64,000 bases of DNA from Pseudomonas silvicola. GTDB taxonomy: Bacteria > Pseudomonadota > Gammaproteobacteria > Pseudomonadales > Pseudomonadaceae. The stretch's first letter is position 1. Every line of letters starts with the position of its first letter. Positions 24,176 to 31,800 of this stretch are shown here, in pieces. Made by a program: the position numbers and the translations under genes. The stretch is taken from the NCBI RefSeq assembly GCF_026651855.1, contig NZ_CP093282.1, positions 20,881-84,880 of the forward strand. The letters run 5' to 3'. The notes beneath the pieces are model-generated. The model was not told the origin of the DNA and did no database searches. It worked only from the letters and a program-made list of their open reading frames with translations.

Positions 24176-25086
24176 TGACTAAAAATAATTCAATTGCCGA
24201 GCTGCTAAATGGCAACAACATCGAGCCGCTGACCGGCGAGAAGATCTACTACGTCAGTCGGGACGACATTATTCGCGACCCAGAGAATGATCGGGATGAC
24301 TGGGATGATCCAGCCACTATTGCGAACATCGAGAGCATCAAAAAGTCTGCTGCGATCCGACTCAATGATGGTCGTCGCTATGGCGTCCGTACAGCTCTCT
24401 GGGTGAAGCCTGCGGATGAACAGGGTAAATATATGCTGATCGACGGTGAATGCCGTTGGCGGTCAACCTGGGGGGAAGAAGATCCCGAAGCGCTCATGCT
24501 ACCCATAATCATCCGTACAGGTGACGCAAAAGAGATTCGTCTGGACCATACATCTTCTAACGGCGCGCGCAAGGGTCTCAACCTGTACCAGGTCGCAAGG
24601 TCGATCAAGCGCGACCAGGATGAATATGGACTGTCGTCCGATGAAATCATGGCCGTGCATAACTTGCAGAGCAAGTCCCAACTTAGCAAGTTCAACGCCA
24701 TTCATAAGCTTGGCGATAGCGCATTGGAGCTAGTGCGCGCCGGCTATTTCCAGGACATCAACCTAGTATATGACCTGAAAAAACTGGACGATGATGGCAT
24801 CACCAAGCTGAAAAAGAAGATCGAGAAAGGCGACTCAATTCAGCAGGCGTTGAAAACACTGATGCCCAAAGAGAAAACCCGAACTGCTGATGCCGAAGGC
24901 AAGCAGGATGGTGGAGGATCTACCCCGGCGAAAGTAGCGCTAAACCTGCCGCTGGCCGAAGCTCAGGCGCTGGCGATTTTACTGGAGGTTGACGCGGAGC
25001 TTGAACCCAAAGAGCTGCGCATTGCGCTGCTGGCCAAAATCGCTGGGTTGGTAGAGTCCACGGACGAACAACAGGACGCTGAGTAA
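24175..25086 (+). CDS. parB: ParB-like partition protein
   Basis: 303 aa from the ATG at 24175 (TGATG overlap with parA; GGAG 8 nt upstream). N-terminal nuclease-like ParB domain: VSRDDIIRDPENDRDDWDD corresponds to the usual N-terminal box, YMLIDGECRWRS to the GERRxRA box. The central region (about 135-190) contains a helix-turn-helix (LSSDEIMAVHNLQSKSQLSKF). The C-terminus (about 255-303) is a dimerisation-like helical segment. Cognate sites may be the five palindromes at 20,977-21,133. Confidence 0.85.
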   Translation: MTKNNSIAELLNGNNIEPLTGEKIYYVSRDDIIRDPENDRDDWDDPATIANIESIKKSAAIRLNDGRRYGVRTALWVKPADEQGKYMLIDGECRWRSTWGEEDPEALMLPIIIRTGDAKEIRLDHTSSNGARKGLNLYQVARSIKRDQDEYGLSSDEIMAVHNLQSKSQLSKFNAIHKLGDSALELVRAGYFQDINLVYDLKKLDDDGITKLKKKIEKGDSIQQALKTLMPKEKTRTADAEGKQDGGGSTPAKVALNLPLAEAQALAILLEVDAELEPKELRIALLAKIAGLVESTDEQQDAE

Positions 25087-25523
25087 TGCCACTGGTGCGC
25101 CTAGCTAAATTAGAGGACTACCAGTCATTCGAGATGCTTGGGTGCACCAAGTATCGCATCACCTGGTGCGATAAGTTGTGCCCTGGCAACCCTGCGGACG
25201 ATCCGCAGTCTGGGTTGCAAGAATTCAACGATTGGCAGTGCTCCATAGCCGCGGGGCATGAACAGCTCTCGCGGAACGAACGGCTCGCCGTTATTGTGCA
25301 GTGGTGCTTAACAGCTCCCGGTGGAATGGGAGTAAGATTGGCACAACTAATAATAACGACACACAAGCCTCCACGTCCGCGCATTGGGATGGAGTTCGAT
25401 GCGACTCAGTACTTGGAGCCTGAACTTGCCTTTCGTTATGAGTTGGCGTTTTTAAATGATGAAATTTGGAAACTCCCAGCACAAGAAGTGCTGGAACTCC
25501 AAAATCTGATAATGGGTAATTAA
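25086..25523 (+). CDS. Third gene of the par unit (145 aa)
   Basis: ATG overlaps the parB stop (TAATG). The protein begins MPLVRLAKLEDYQSFEMLGC, has four Cys and several Trp in the first half, and ends in EVLELQNLIMGN. No signal peptide, membrane helix or recognised family. Tight coupling to parB suggests an accessory of partition or of the coupling protein. Confidence 0.65.
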   Translation: MPLVRLAKLEDYQSFEMLGCTKYRITWCDKLCPGNPADDPQSGLQEFNDWQCSIAAGHEQLSRNERLAVIVQWCLTAPGGMGVRLAQLIITTHKPPRPRIGMEFDATQYLEPELAFRYELAFLNDEIWKLPAQEVLELQNLIMGN

Positions 25524-25524
25524 A

Positions 25525-26109
25525 ATGAATAGCATGGAAGAACCGAGTTACGATGTTCGGATAAAGGTCCATGACCTTTACCTAATTATTCTCTGGGACA
25601 CGAACTACTTTCCTGGGCATGAAGCCACCAAACGTATTTGTGGTGTTCGGGTTGCCGACAGCCTTTTTTCAATTGAGGCTTTCGCAAGTAATTCAAAACC
25701 AGAATATCGTATTGCTCAAGCACTCGCTGAGCGCGTCCGGCCTGATTTGAGTGATAGCATCAAGTCTATCGAAGATGAATTGAAAATAAGTCTTGAGATA
25801 GTCAGTAAAGAACTTGATGACCCACTCATTAAAGCAGTGGATGTTTCTGCACCGAAGCAAACTGAGTACGCCCTGACCATCGAAAAAGGAAAAGGTACTC
25901 CACTGGTGAATGGCTTTGTGCGTCTTTTCGTGATTGCGGATTTAATCGTCGGCACCCTAAAGGAATTGCACTGGCGCGGCGCGCTAACAAAGAAAGAGTA
26001 CAAAAAGCGTGAGGACGCTTATATCAAGCCGCTGCGCAAACTGATGCATGACCTGAATCAGGTTATTAAGCGGTACCATGAGCAACGCAAGCAGCTTACC
26101 GCCCAATAA
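25525..26109 (+). CDS. Hypothetical protein, possibly PFL_4669/AcaB-like (194 aa)
   Basis: Starts 1 bp after the preceding stop. The C-terminal half (VNGFVRLFVIADLIVGTLKELHWRGALTKKEYKKREDAYIKPLRKLMHDLNQVIKRY) is a helical stretch similar in layout to PFL_4669/DUF1845 proteins of integrative conjugative elements, which include the AcaB regulator. The resemblance is loose. The N-terminal half is mixed alpha/beta. No membrane segment. Confidence 0.55.
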   Translation: MNSMEEPSYDVRIKVHDLYLIILWDTNYFPGHEATKRICGVRVADSLFSIEAFASNSKPEYRIAQALAERVRPDLSDSIKSIEDELKISLEIVSKELDDPLIKAVDVSAPKQTEYALTIEKGKGTPLVNGFVRLFVIADLIVGTLKELHWRGALTKKEYKKREDAYIKPLRKLMHDLNQVIKRYHEQRKQLTAQ

Positions 26110-26122
26110 TTATTGTTCATTG

Positions 26123-26144
26123 AAGTGGCCGTCTACGGCCACTT
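26123..26144. terminator. Hairpin after the par unit
   Basis: AAGTGGCCGT/ACGGCCACTT, a perfect 10-bp stem with a 2-nt loop 14 bp past the stop codon. There is no T tract, so it may only attenuate transcription into the topoisomerase gene. Confidence 0.45.
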
Positions 26145-26236
26145 ACTACCAATCGCACAACTGCAAATCAACTTAGTTGGCTTGGTGGCAAATTCTTGCC
26201 TCCTGCTTAATATTCTCCGCGTATGGGAGCAATATC

Positions 26237-28282
26237 GTGGCCGTACTTCTTATTGTGGAATCACCAGCGAAAGCAAAAACCATCGAAAAATATTTGGGCA
26301 GCGGTTATCGGGTTGCTGCAAGCGTCGGCCATATTCGTGATTTGCCGGATCGCTCCATGGGGGTACACGCGCCGGACTTTCGCCCGGACTATGTGTATAC
26401 CGACCGGGGGAAAGAAGTTGTCGCGCGCTTACAACGACTGGCATCAGAATGCGAAGGCATCTTGCTTGCCTCTGACTTGGATAGGGAAGGGGAGGCAATT
26501 GCGTGGCACCTACAGCAAGTGCTGAAGCTCGACATCAAAAACGCCAATCGCATTACCTTCAACGAAATCACAAAGAAAGCAATTCAGGCAGCTGTACAAA
26601 ACCCGCGCACTATTAACCTTCAAGATGTCGCCGCACAGGAAGCGCGCCGCGTTGTTGATAGGTTCATTGGGTATATGGTAAGTCCTATCGTAGCTGAAAT
26701 CCTTGGGGATCGGACTATCTCAGCAGGCCGCGTTCAATCTATTGCGGTACGCCTGGTAGTCGACCGCGAAAATGAAATCAATGGGCACTCAGTATTGCAC
26801 CACTTCGGAGTGTCGCTGCGATTTGCGGGTTGGGACGCCAAATGGCAATTCAAGGAATTGCTGGACGGTGGCAAACATTGGACCGACCAGGCCTTTGCTG
26901 AAAAAGTAGCCGCTGTTCGAAACGTCCAAGTCGTTTCGTGCGAAGACTCGGACACTCAAAGCTCGCCCCCCGCGCCATTCAGCACGTCTACACTTCAAGC
27001 CGCCGGTAGTAACACCTTGGGGTTTAACCCCAAGAAGACTATGGAATTGGCTCAAAAACTCTATGAGCAAGGCGCGATCACCTATATGCGCACCGACAGC
27101 GCCGCACTTTCACAAGATGCATTGGACGCTATCTTTGCTCACGGGCGCGAAGCAGGCTTGCCCATGCTCGATGCGCCTAGGGTATGGAAGGATGGTGATG
27201 ACGCGCAGGGCGCCCATGAAGCCATACGTCCATCCCAAATAGATGTTCTTGAAGCTGGTGAAAGCGAAGATGAGCGAAAGCTATACCGGCTAATCTGGGC
27301 CCGTACAGTAGGGTCTCAACTCCAAGAAGCACGCTTTGCCGTACGTACTGCCGTACTCAAAGCTGAGGACATCGACGGCAAGGCCATCCAGTTTGTTGCC
27401 CGTAGCAAAAAACTTGTCCATCAAGGCTGGAAGGCACTAACTCCTGTTGATACCGCAATGGATCCTGACGACGCAGCTGCCGCAGATAAGGAAGATGGGG
27501 ACAACCAGGTGCCACTCCTTACACCAGGTGACTACCTTGACGCGAATTCGGCCGACCTGGTGAAGGGAAAGACCAATCCTCCAGGCCGCTACACCGAAGC
27601 AAGTTTGGTGGCGGAATTGAAGCGCCGCGGCATTGGTCGACCGTCGACTTACGGCGCTATCATTGAAACTGTAACAAGCACCAGGGGATATCTGGAAGTA
27701 AGTGGCAAAAAGAAACAACTAAAGCCAACTGCGCGCGGAAATAGACTGATCAACGTCATACGCGCAAACTTCAAATTCATTGAGTTTGACTTTACTAAGA
27801 TCCTTGAAACTCAACTTGAAGCAATTGCCACTGGCAAACAAACATATAAGTCACTCCTGGGCATCGTGCACAAACGCCTAAGCGATGAAATCAATGAATT
27901 TAAATCGAAGGTGAAAGTGCTGCACCCTTGCCCGAAATGCGGACGCGGCCTGCTGTTCAATCCTGCGACCAAAAAAGGCTCAGCCTGGTGGAATTGCAGC
28001 GCTTACGACCCTGAAGGGGAGGGCTGCGATTATCATGCCCAGGACGCAGACGGCGAGCCGGGTAAAGCCTCTACGGGGCCCACAATGACCGAGTACGCTT
28101 GCGGCAGCTGTGGGAAGCCCTTGGTGCACATGGTCAAGGAAGCCACGGACGGGGAGGGGGGATGGCAGTTCTTCAGTTGTTCGGGCTACAAACAAGGCTG
28201 CAAACAGTCATACCCCGACAGAGAGGGGCAACCAGACCTGACTGCCCCTCGTATCAAGTCGAAAGAGGCCATGCAGGAATGA
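26237..28282 (+). CDS. topA: DNA topoisomerase I (plasmid type IA)
   Basis: Relaxes negative supercoils by cutting one strand. 681 aa from GTG 26237 (GGGAG 7 nt upstream); the frame is open further upstream but the Toprim domain starts at once here (VAVLLIVESPAKAKTIEKYLG). The catalytic Tyr is in GAITYMRTDS (about residue 283). The C-terminus has two four-Cys zinc motifs (CPKCGRG..., CGSCGKP...). Conjugative plasmids often carry such enzymes (TraE of RP4). The TGA stop codon is the first three bases of bipartite element 5. Confidence 0.93.
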   Translation: MAVLLIVESPAKAKTIEKYLGSGYRVAASVGHIRDLPDRSMGVHAPDFRPDYVYTDRGKEVVARLQRLASECEGILLASDLDREGEAIAWHLQQVLKLDIKNANRITFNEITKKAIQAAVQNPRTINLQDVAAQEARRVVDRFIGYMVSPIVAEILGDRTISAGRVQSIAVRLVVDRENEINGHSVLHHFGVSLRFAGWDAKWQFKELLDGGKHWTDQAFAEKVAAVRNVQVVSCEDSDTQSSPPAPFSTSTLQAAGSNTLGFNPKKTMELAQKLYEQGAITYMRTDSAALSQDALDAIFAHGREAGLPMLDAPRVWKDGDDAQGAHEAIRPSQIDVLEAGESEDERKLYRLIWARTVGSQLQEARFAVRTAVLKAEDIDGKAIQFVARSKKLVHQGWKALTPVDTAMDPDDAAAADKEDGDNQVPLLTPGDYLDANSADLVKGKTNPPGRYTEASLVAELKRRGIGRPSTYGAIIETVTSTRGYLEVSGKKKQLKPTARGNRLINVIRANFKFIEFDFTKILETQLEAIATGKQTYKSLLGIVHKRLSDEINEFKSKVKVLHPCPKCGRGLLFNPATKKGSAWWNCSAYDPEGEGCDYHAQDADGEPGKASTGPTMTEYACGSCGKPLVHMVKEATDGEGGWQFFSCSGYKQGCKQSYPDREGQPDLTAPRIKSKEAMQE

Positions 28283-28330
28283 TTGCAAACATTTAAGGCG
28301 CAAGTACTGCTCTACATTACTTTGCAATCA
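28280..28330. repeat. Bipartite TGATTGCA element 5
   Basis: TGATTGCA (28,280, including the topA stop codon) and TGCAATCA (28,323), both exact, inverted, starts 43 bp apart. A terminator follows at once. Confidence 0.65.
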
Positions 28331-28334
28331 AAAC

Positions 28335-28359
28335 AAAGCCCCCAAAATGGGGGCTTTTT
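28335..28359 (+). terminator. Terminator after topA
   Basis: AAAGCCCCC, 5-nt loop, GGGGGCTTTTT: a strong intrinsic terminator closing the coupling protein-par-topA unit. Confidence 0.85.
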
Positions 28360-28386
28360 CGTTCCGGCAACTACACTCAAAAAAAG

Positions 28387-28415
28387 TTGGCGTCAATAAG
28401 ATTTTGCGTTAGGAT
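28387..28415 (+). promoter_or_regulatory. Promoter of small unit 1
   Basis: TTGGCG (28,387-28,392), 17-bp spacer, TAGGAT (28,410-28,415), just upstream of the first pseudoknot leader. Confidence 0.55.
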
Positions 28416-28422
28416 AGGTCCC

Positions 28423-28459
28423 GTCAACGTTTAGAGCACATGGTTGACTGAAATGCTCT
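28423..28459 (+). ncRNA. Pseudoknot leader 1
   Basis: Stem 1: GTCAAC (28,423-28,428) with GTTGAC (28,443-28,448). Stem 2: AGAGCA (28,433-28,438), inside the stem 1 loop, with TGCTCT (28,454-28,459). The linker TGAAA joins the stems. Order S1-S2-S1'-S2' gives an H-type pseudoknot 28 nt before the start codon. Confidence 0.7.
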
Positions 28460-28487
28460 CCTACTAACTGTTAAAGGATCTAATGCC

Positions 28488-28856
28488 ATGAAAGGTATCG
28501 AACTCTTCTGGGAATCGTTCTCGCCTGTTTTTGAATTCGCTCCTGGTGTTGAAGCTGAAGTAGCTGATACATTTGCCCCATATGCTGCTGCATATATGGC
28601 ATTCCTCGAAGCAAAACCTTTTGGTTCTGCCCGAGTCCATCAAAAAGCTGATTCTACCGGCGCCATCAAAACCGAAAAAGTTGAAGCTTTTTCTGACAAG
28701 CAATACCTCTATGTCTGCCGTACCATTGGTACCAAGACCCGAGTTTTCAAATTCTACGCTACTACCGGTCTTCTGCTCACCGAAGCAGTTCAGATCGCCC
28801 AGTCGCACTACGAAATGTCTACGCTTGAATTGATTGACTTGTCTCAAGTCGATTAA
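28488..28856 (+). CDS. Small unit 1 protein (122 aa)
   Basis: ATG follows AAAGGA by 9 nt. The product, MKGIELFWESFSPVFEFAPGV..., is soluble and acidic with a C-terminal helix ending LIDLSQVD. No family recognised. The gene stands alone: promoter, pseudoknot leader, frame and terminator. The next three genes share this organisation but not the protein sequence. Confidence 0.75.
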   Translation: MKGIELFWESFSPVFEFAPGVEAEVADTFAPYAAAYMAFLEAKPFGSARVHQKADSTGAIKTEKVEAFSDKQYLYVCRTIGTKTRVFKFYATTGLLLTEAVQIAQSHYEMSTLELIDLSQVD

Positions 28857-28874
28857 TCCTGCTTGGACACAGAA

Positions 28875-28905
28875 CGAGATAGCTAACGCTATCTCGTTTT
28901 TTTTT
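28875..28905 (+). terminator. Terminator of small unit 1
   Basis: CGAGATAGC/GCTATCTCG with a 4-nt loop followed by nine T residues. Confidence 0.9.
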
Positions 28906-28931
28906 GCCTCTGGAATAAAGCAGATTTGTAC

Positions 28932-28960
28932 TTGACACTAGTGAAAACCTGGACGATTAT
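28932..28960 (+). promoter_or_regulatory. Promoter of small unit 2
   Basis: TTGACA (28,932-28,937), 17-bp spacer, GATTAT (28,955-28,960). A near-consensus sigma-70 type promoter. Confidence 0.75.
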
Positions 28961-28967
28961 TTTGGCT

Positions 28968-29004
28968 AGCAGCATAAGAGCACCAAGGCTGCTTGCGATG
29001 CTCT
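28968..29004 (+). ncRNA. Pseudoknot leader 2
   Basis: Stem 1: AGCAGC (28,968-28,973) with GCTGCT (28,988-28,993). Stem 2: AGAGCA (28,977-28,982) with TGCTCT (28,999-29,004). Linker TGCGA. Stem 1 differs from leader 1 at most pairs yet stays fully complementary. Confidence 0.7.
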
Positions 29005-29028
29005 CAACTAACCATTAGGTAATCCGAC

Positions 29029-29355
29029 ATGAAAACTCGTTCAGAAGCTTGTGCTGTATACCCTGAAGCTTATTTTGATTGGTATTTTGACAACTTGGAT
29101 GAACTCCAGTTTCAAAATAAAACTTTCAATGAAGCATACACTGAATGGCTGAATTCAAGTGTTACCCACCAACCGTTCCAAGTGGCTCTCGCCTCAGATG
29201 ATGACTCAGTTATCGTAGAGTGCCCGTGCTGTAAAAAGCCTGCGCGCCGCTGCGACTGGGAAACAAATCATAGCGGGGCAATCAACGCTCATTGGTCAAT
29301 CTCCTGTAGCCACTGCGGTCATCAGGACGGAACCAACGATGAAGATCTGGAGTAA
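29029..29355 (+). CDS. Small unit 2 protein with a zinc-ribbon pattern (108 aa)
   Basis: Starts MKTRSEACAVYPEAYFDW. The C-terminal half has a CPCCKKPARRC segment and a second CSHCGHQD pair, a pattern that fits a zinc ribbon. The end is acidic (TNDEDLE). It may bind nucleic acid; no family recognised. It has its own promoter, leader and terminator. Confidence 0.75.
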   Translation: MKTRSEACAVYPEAYFDWYFDNLDELQFQNKTFNEAYTEWLNSSVTHQPFQVALASDDDSVIVECPCCKKPARRCDWETNHSGAINAHWSISCSHCGHQDGTNDEDLE

Positions 29356-29371
29356 TCCAGTCTGTAAACAC

Positions 29372-29395
29372 AAGGGCCCACGGGCCCTTTTTTTT
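29372..29395 (+). terminator. Terminator of small unit 2
   Basis: AAGGGCCC/GGGCCCTT with a 2-nt loop and a run of T residues. Confidence 0.88.
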
Positions 29396-29403
29396 ATAAG
29401 TGC

Positions 29404-29432
29404 TTGACTTAATCAAAATCCGTGGCGATTAT
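29404..29432 (+). promoter_or_regulatory. Promoter of small unit 3
   Basis: TTGACT (29,404-29,409), 17-bp spacer, GATTAT (29,427-29,432), the same -10 box and spacing as unit 2. Confidence 0.75.
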
Positions 29433-29438
29433 TGGGAT

Positions 29439-29475
29439 GACGACGTTAGAGCACTACGGTCGTCTGAAATGCTCC
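29439..29475 (+). ncRNA. Pseudoknot leader 3
   Basis: Stem 1: GACGAC (29,439-29,444) with GTCGTC (29,459-29,464). Stem 2: GAGCA (29,449-29,453) with TGCTC (29,470-29,474); the sixth pair is lost. Linker TGAAA. Confidence 0.7.
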
Positions 29476-29498
29476 CAACTAATCTCTAGAGGTGCAAC

Positions 29499-29768
29499 AT
29501 GGGCCACATCGAATCTTATCAGTTCGTCGATCCACGCGTAGGTGATTTTGGTGTCTGCTATTCCAAACCTACTGAAGCAGAAGCACGTGCTGCTGCTGAA
29601 CAGGTTGGTTACAGCGGTCCGATAAAGCTTGTGATTATCGCGTACCCTCCAAAACCTGCGCGTAGTGCAGCTCCTGAGCCAAAGAACGAATGGTTTAATC
29701 CACGTCTCAAAAGCGAATGGAGCGACATGCCGGACTGGGACTACGATGAAGACGGAATTCCGTTCTGA
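29499..29768 (+). CDS. Small unit 3 protein (89 aa)
   Basis: AGAGG precedes the ATG. The protein begins MGHIESYQFVDPRVGDFG, has a proline-rich middle and ends with an acidic, aromatic tail (WSDMPDWDYDEDGIPF). No family recognised. It has its own promoter, leader and terminator. Confidence 0.72.
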   Translation: MGHIESYQFVDPRVGDFGVCYSKPTEAEARAAAEQVGYSGPIKLVIIAYPPKPARSAAPEPKNEWFNPRLKSEWSDMPDWDYDEDGIPF

Positions 29769-29810
29769 TTCGTACATCAACGCTAATGACCAATAGTCAT
29801 ATCAGCAAAC

Positions 29811-29839
29811 AGAAAGGGCCTCCAAGGCCCTTTCTTTTT
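29811..29839 (+). terminator. Terminator of small unit 3
   Basis: AGAAAGGGCCT pairs with AGGCCCTTTCT around a short CC(A) loop, followed by T residues. The leader of unit 4 begins 3 bp later. Confidence 0.85.
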
Positions 29840-29841
29840 AT

Positions 29842-29878
29842 GGCAGCGTTAAGGGCACACAAGCTGCTGAAATGCCCT
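29842..29878 (+). ncRNA. Pseudoknot leader 4
   Basis: Stem 1: GGCAGC (29,842-29,847) with GCTGCT (29,863-29,868), one G-U pair. Stem 2: AGGGCA (29,852-29,857) with TGCCCT (29,873-29,878): the A-U pair of the other leaders is changed to G-C on both strands. Linker GAAA. No clear promoter lies between it and the unit 3 terminator. Confidence 0.7.
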
Positions 29879-29903
29879 AAGTTAACTACTAAGGAGCTTC
29901 ATC

Positions 29904-30191
29904 ATGAGTCAACATATCTTCGACAGGGTTAGCAGTATCGACGGTGCTACATACCGCATACTCATGGGATGGGACAAACCATTACAAGAGTATTACTGCG
30001 TAATATATGTTCTGCCGGAATTAGATGAACCTATCTACTCCAATCTTTACGACAGCTACCATCGAAAAACGCTCTGGTATTATGAAAAGACAGTCATGGA
30101 ATATGGCCTTACCATACCCGATGGCATGCTCTTGGAAATTGTCCAGGACGAACGTGATAATGTCGTCAACAAAGTGAAACACTGGGATTAA
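29904..30191 (+). CDS. Small unit 4 protein (95 aa)
   Basis: AAGGAG precedes the ATG by 7 nt. The protein begins MSQHIFDRVSSIDGATYRIL and is rich in Tyr and acidic residues, with a strand-rich first half and a helical end (VNKVKHWD). No family recognised. Transcription may depend on read-through from unit 3 or a weak promoter inside its terminator. Confidence 0.72.
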   Translation: MSQHIFDRVSSIDGATYRILMGWDKPLQEYYCVIYVLPELDEPIYSNLYDSYHRKTLWYYEKTVMEYGLTIPDGMLLEIVQDERDNVVNKVKHWD

Positions 30192-30205
30192 TCATCCTAG
30201 TGCAG

Positions 30206-30234
30206 CAAGGGGCCAATAGGCCCCTTGTTTTTTT
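30206..30234 (+). terminator. Terminator of small unit 4
   Basis: CAAGGGGCC/GGCCCCTTG with a 4-nt loop and seven T residues. Confidence 0.9.
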
Positions 30235-30288
30235 GCACGCGGTAAATGTTTGGGCTGGGGCTTTCTGGCCCCTTTTTGTTGGTGTGTT

Positions 30289-30340
30289 TGCTATCGTTTT
30301 TTCGGTGGCCAGCTCGACCAGGTGCACCGAAATGCAATCA
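30289..30340. repeat. Bipartite TGATTGCA element 6
   Basis: TGCTATCG (30,289) and TGCAATCA (30,333), starts 44 bp apart, with a TTTCGGTG/CACCGAAA inner dyad. Nearly identical to element 1 and, like it, joined to a hairpin repeat. Confidence 0.6.
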
Positions 30341-30348
30341 AAATGGAT

Positions 30349-30588
30349 CGCCTCCGGCGGCCAGGGGTGCCCCCTGGACGGCAATCACAAACCAAGGGCG
30401 CTGCCCTTGTTAACCCGCCGGGGATCATCCCGGTGCCTCGGGAGCGCAGTGGGGTGAAGCTCCACTGCACTCCCAGGCCAAGATTGGGGGTCACTGCGCA
30501 CCGTCAAGCAGAATGCGCCTGCGGCGGTCCTGCGGACGCGGAACCCACCTGCGGCGGGGCCCCCGCCATTCAGCTTGACCGCGCTCCG
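30349..30588 (+). repeat. GC-rich hairpin repeat, copy 3
   Basis: Same orientation as copy 1. It has bipartite elements on both sides (6 on the left, 7 on the right, 15 bp away). Dyads include CCAGGGG/CCCCTGG, GCAGTGG/CCACTGC, GCGCA/TGCGC and GGCGGGG/CCCCGCC. No conserved frame. Confidence 0.8.
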
Positions 30589-30603
30589 CTCAAGAGCAGA
30601 ATT

Positions 30604-30655
30604 TGCAATCATTCGATCCCCCGGGCAGCTGCTGCAGAACGCACGATTGCTATCA
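30604..30655. repeat. Bipartite TGATTGCA element 7
   Basis: TGCAATCA (30,604) and TGCTATCA (30,648), starts 44 bp apart. The right box contains the stop codon of the tandem-HTH gene. Confidence 0.6.
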
Positions 30656-31306
30656 TTCTCGGTGCGCCGCTATCCCTAGGCGTTCACGCCTTCTACGCAC
30701 CGTTGGCTTGCTGAGACCACATCTGCGCGCAATCTCAGCATCACTAATTTTGCCTAGAAGATGGTCGAAACCGGCAGCCTTGGACGTTCGCACGTAAGCA
30801 GGTATGCCCAGCTCTTTGCGCCGCGCCTCCACAACGTTCAGCGGCACATTGGTCTGTCGGCACACCTTGGCATCGGAAAACTTGCCAAGCTGAGCCTCAT
30901 AGCGGTAGATCGCGTCAGGATAGTCCGCGGTGGTTACGAGAGGCGGGGCAGGGCGGGGCTCCTGCAAGGGCGGCAGGGGGAGCCCTGTTCCGGTCGATGA
31001 TTGAATGCCCCGCGTTCTTCGACGCCTGTTGACGGCCGGCTCCGTGACGCCCGCCAACGCTGCAACTTCACGGTCGGTCAACACACCAAGCAAGTGGTCA
31101 AATGGAGCGATTTTCGACTTGATGGCGAATCCTGGGACACCCTGAGCTTGCCGGTGCCTGCGCATGGTCGCCTCTGAAACTCCCGCCTCAAGGGCTAAAG
31201 CTGCGTCGGAAACCGTGCCTAAACGGTGGTTGAAACGCGACAGGCAAATCACAACGACACACCACCTACTTCTTGCAGTGAAAGCAACATGGGGCAGGGC
31301 CTCCAT
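30653..31306 (-). CDS. Tandem helix-turn-helix repeat protein (217 aa)
   Basis: Four modules of about 34 residues share the pattern LGxxSDAxxAxxxGVSxxxVxRRRxxxGI: about residues 27-60, 70-102, 137-171 and 181-213. Each reads as a helix-turn-helix with a basic recognition end (TVRRRRERLGI). A Pro-rich linker (about 108-125) splits them two and two. I chose ATG 31306 (GGAA 6 nt upstream), although the frame stays open to 31,516 across the upstream gene. Related to the three-module gene at 41,350. Probable DNA-binding protein; targets unknown. Confidence 0.68.
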   Translation of the reverse strand: MEALPHVAFTARSRWCVVVICLSRFNHRLGTVSDAALALEAGVSEATMRRHRQAQGVPGFAIKSKIAPFDHLLGVLTDREVAALAGVTEPAVNRRRRTRGIQSSTGTGLPLPPLQEPRPAPPLVTTADYPDAIYRYEAQLGKFSDAKVCRQTNVPLNVVEARRKELGIPAYVRTSKAAGFDHLLGKISDAEIARRCGLSKPTVRRRRERLGIAAHRE

Positions 31307-31374
31307 TACGGTTCCAAGGTGACGGTTTGCTGGCCGAATGCACCGGGCCAGCACAGCCCACCGGCAGCGGCCAT

Positions 31375-31800
31375 TTAACCGTTCTGCTGTCGACGGTAAA
31401 GCCAGTAGTAACCCCCAACAAGAATGATCGCCAGGCCTGTCCAGTGGATCACTGGTGATGCCCACCAGGCGACTGGCGGCGGGACGCCAAGAAAAGTGGG
31501 ACCGATTGCACCCCATTCTTCCATCGCAGGCCAGAGGCCACCCCAGGCAGTGGCAGCGGCCAAGGGCGCCACTCCAGCCAGCGTCAGGAAATATTCGTTA
31601 GTGGATTGCGTTTCACACCATAGCCCCACCCCTAACGCGACAACCGCAAGGATCACGCCTGCGATGATCCAGGCGGATCCTGACCAGGACAACGCCAAGC
31701 TGTCCGGGAGCAACTGAAGGACCAGGTACACAATCCCAGCGGCTAATGCGGCGGCCGCTATGGTACCGCCCACTACCTTTTCATCGTCTCTAGTCATCAT
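31375..31800 (-). CDS. Membrane protein (141 aa)
   Basis: ATG at 31800 overlaps the stop of the lipoprotein gene (TGATG). Four hydrophobic segments are visible (about residues 12-30, 38-57, 69-88 and 110-130), with a basic C-terminus (YRRQQNG). Polytopic inner-membrane protein of unknown role, coupled to a lipoprotein and a periplasmic protein. The three may form one envelope unit. Confidence 0.65.
   Translation of the reverse strand: MMTRDDEKVVGGTIAAAALAAGIVYLVLQLLPDSLALSWSGSAWIIAGVILAVVALGVGLWCETQSTNEYFLTLAGVAPLAAATAWGGLWPAMEEWGAIGPTFLGVPPPVAWWASPVIHWTGLAIILVGGYYWLYRRQQNG

Noticed and set aside
28423-29878. preQ1 riboswitches
   Set aside because: preQ1-I is also a small pseudoknot with a CTAA-like tail, but the stem and loop sequences and the 6-bp second stem here do not fit, and the downstream genes are not queuosine genes.
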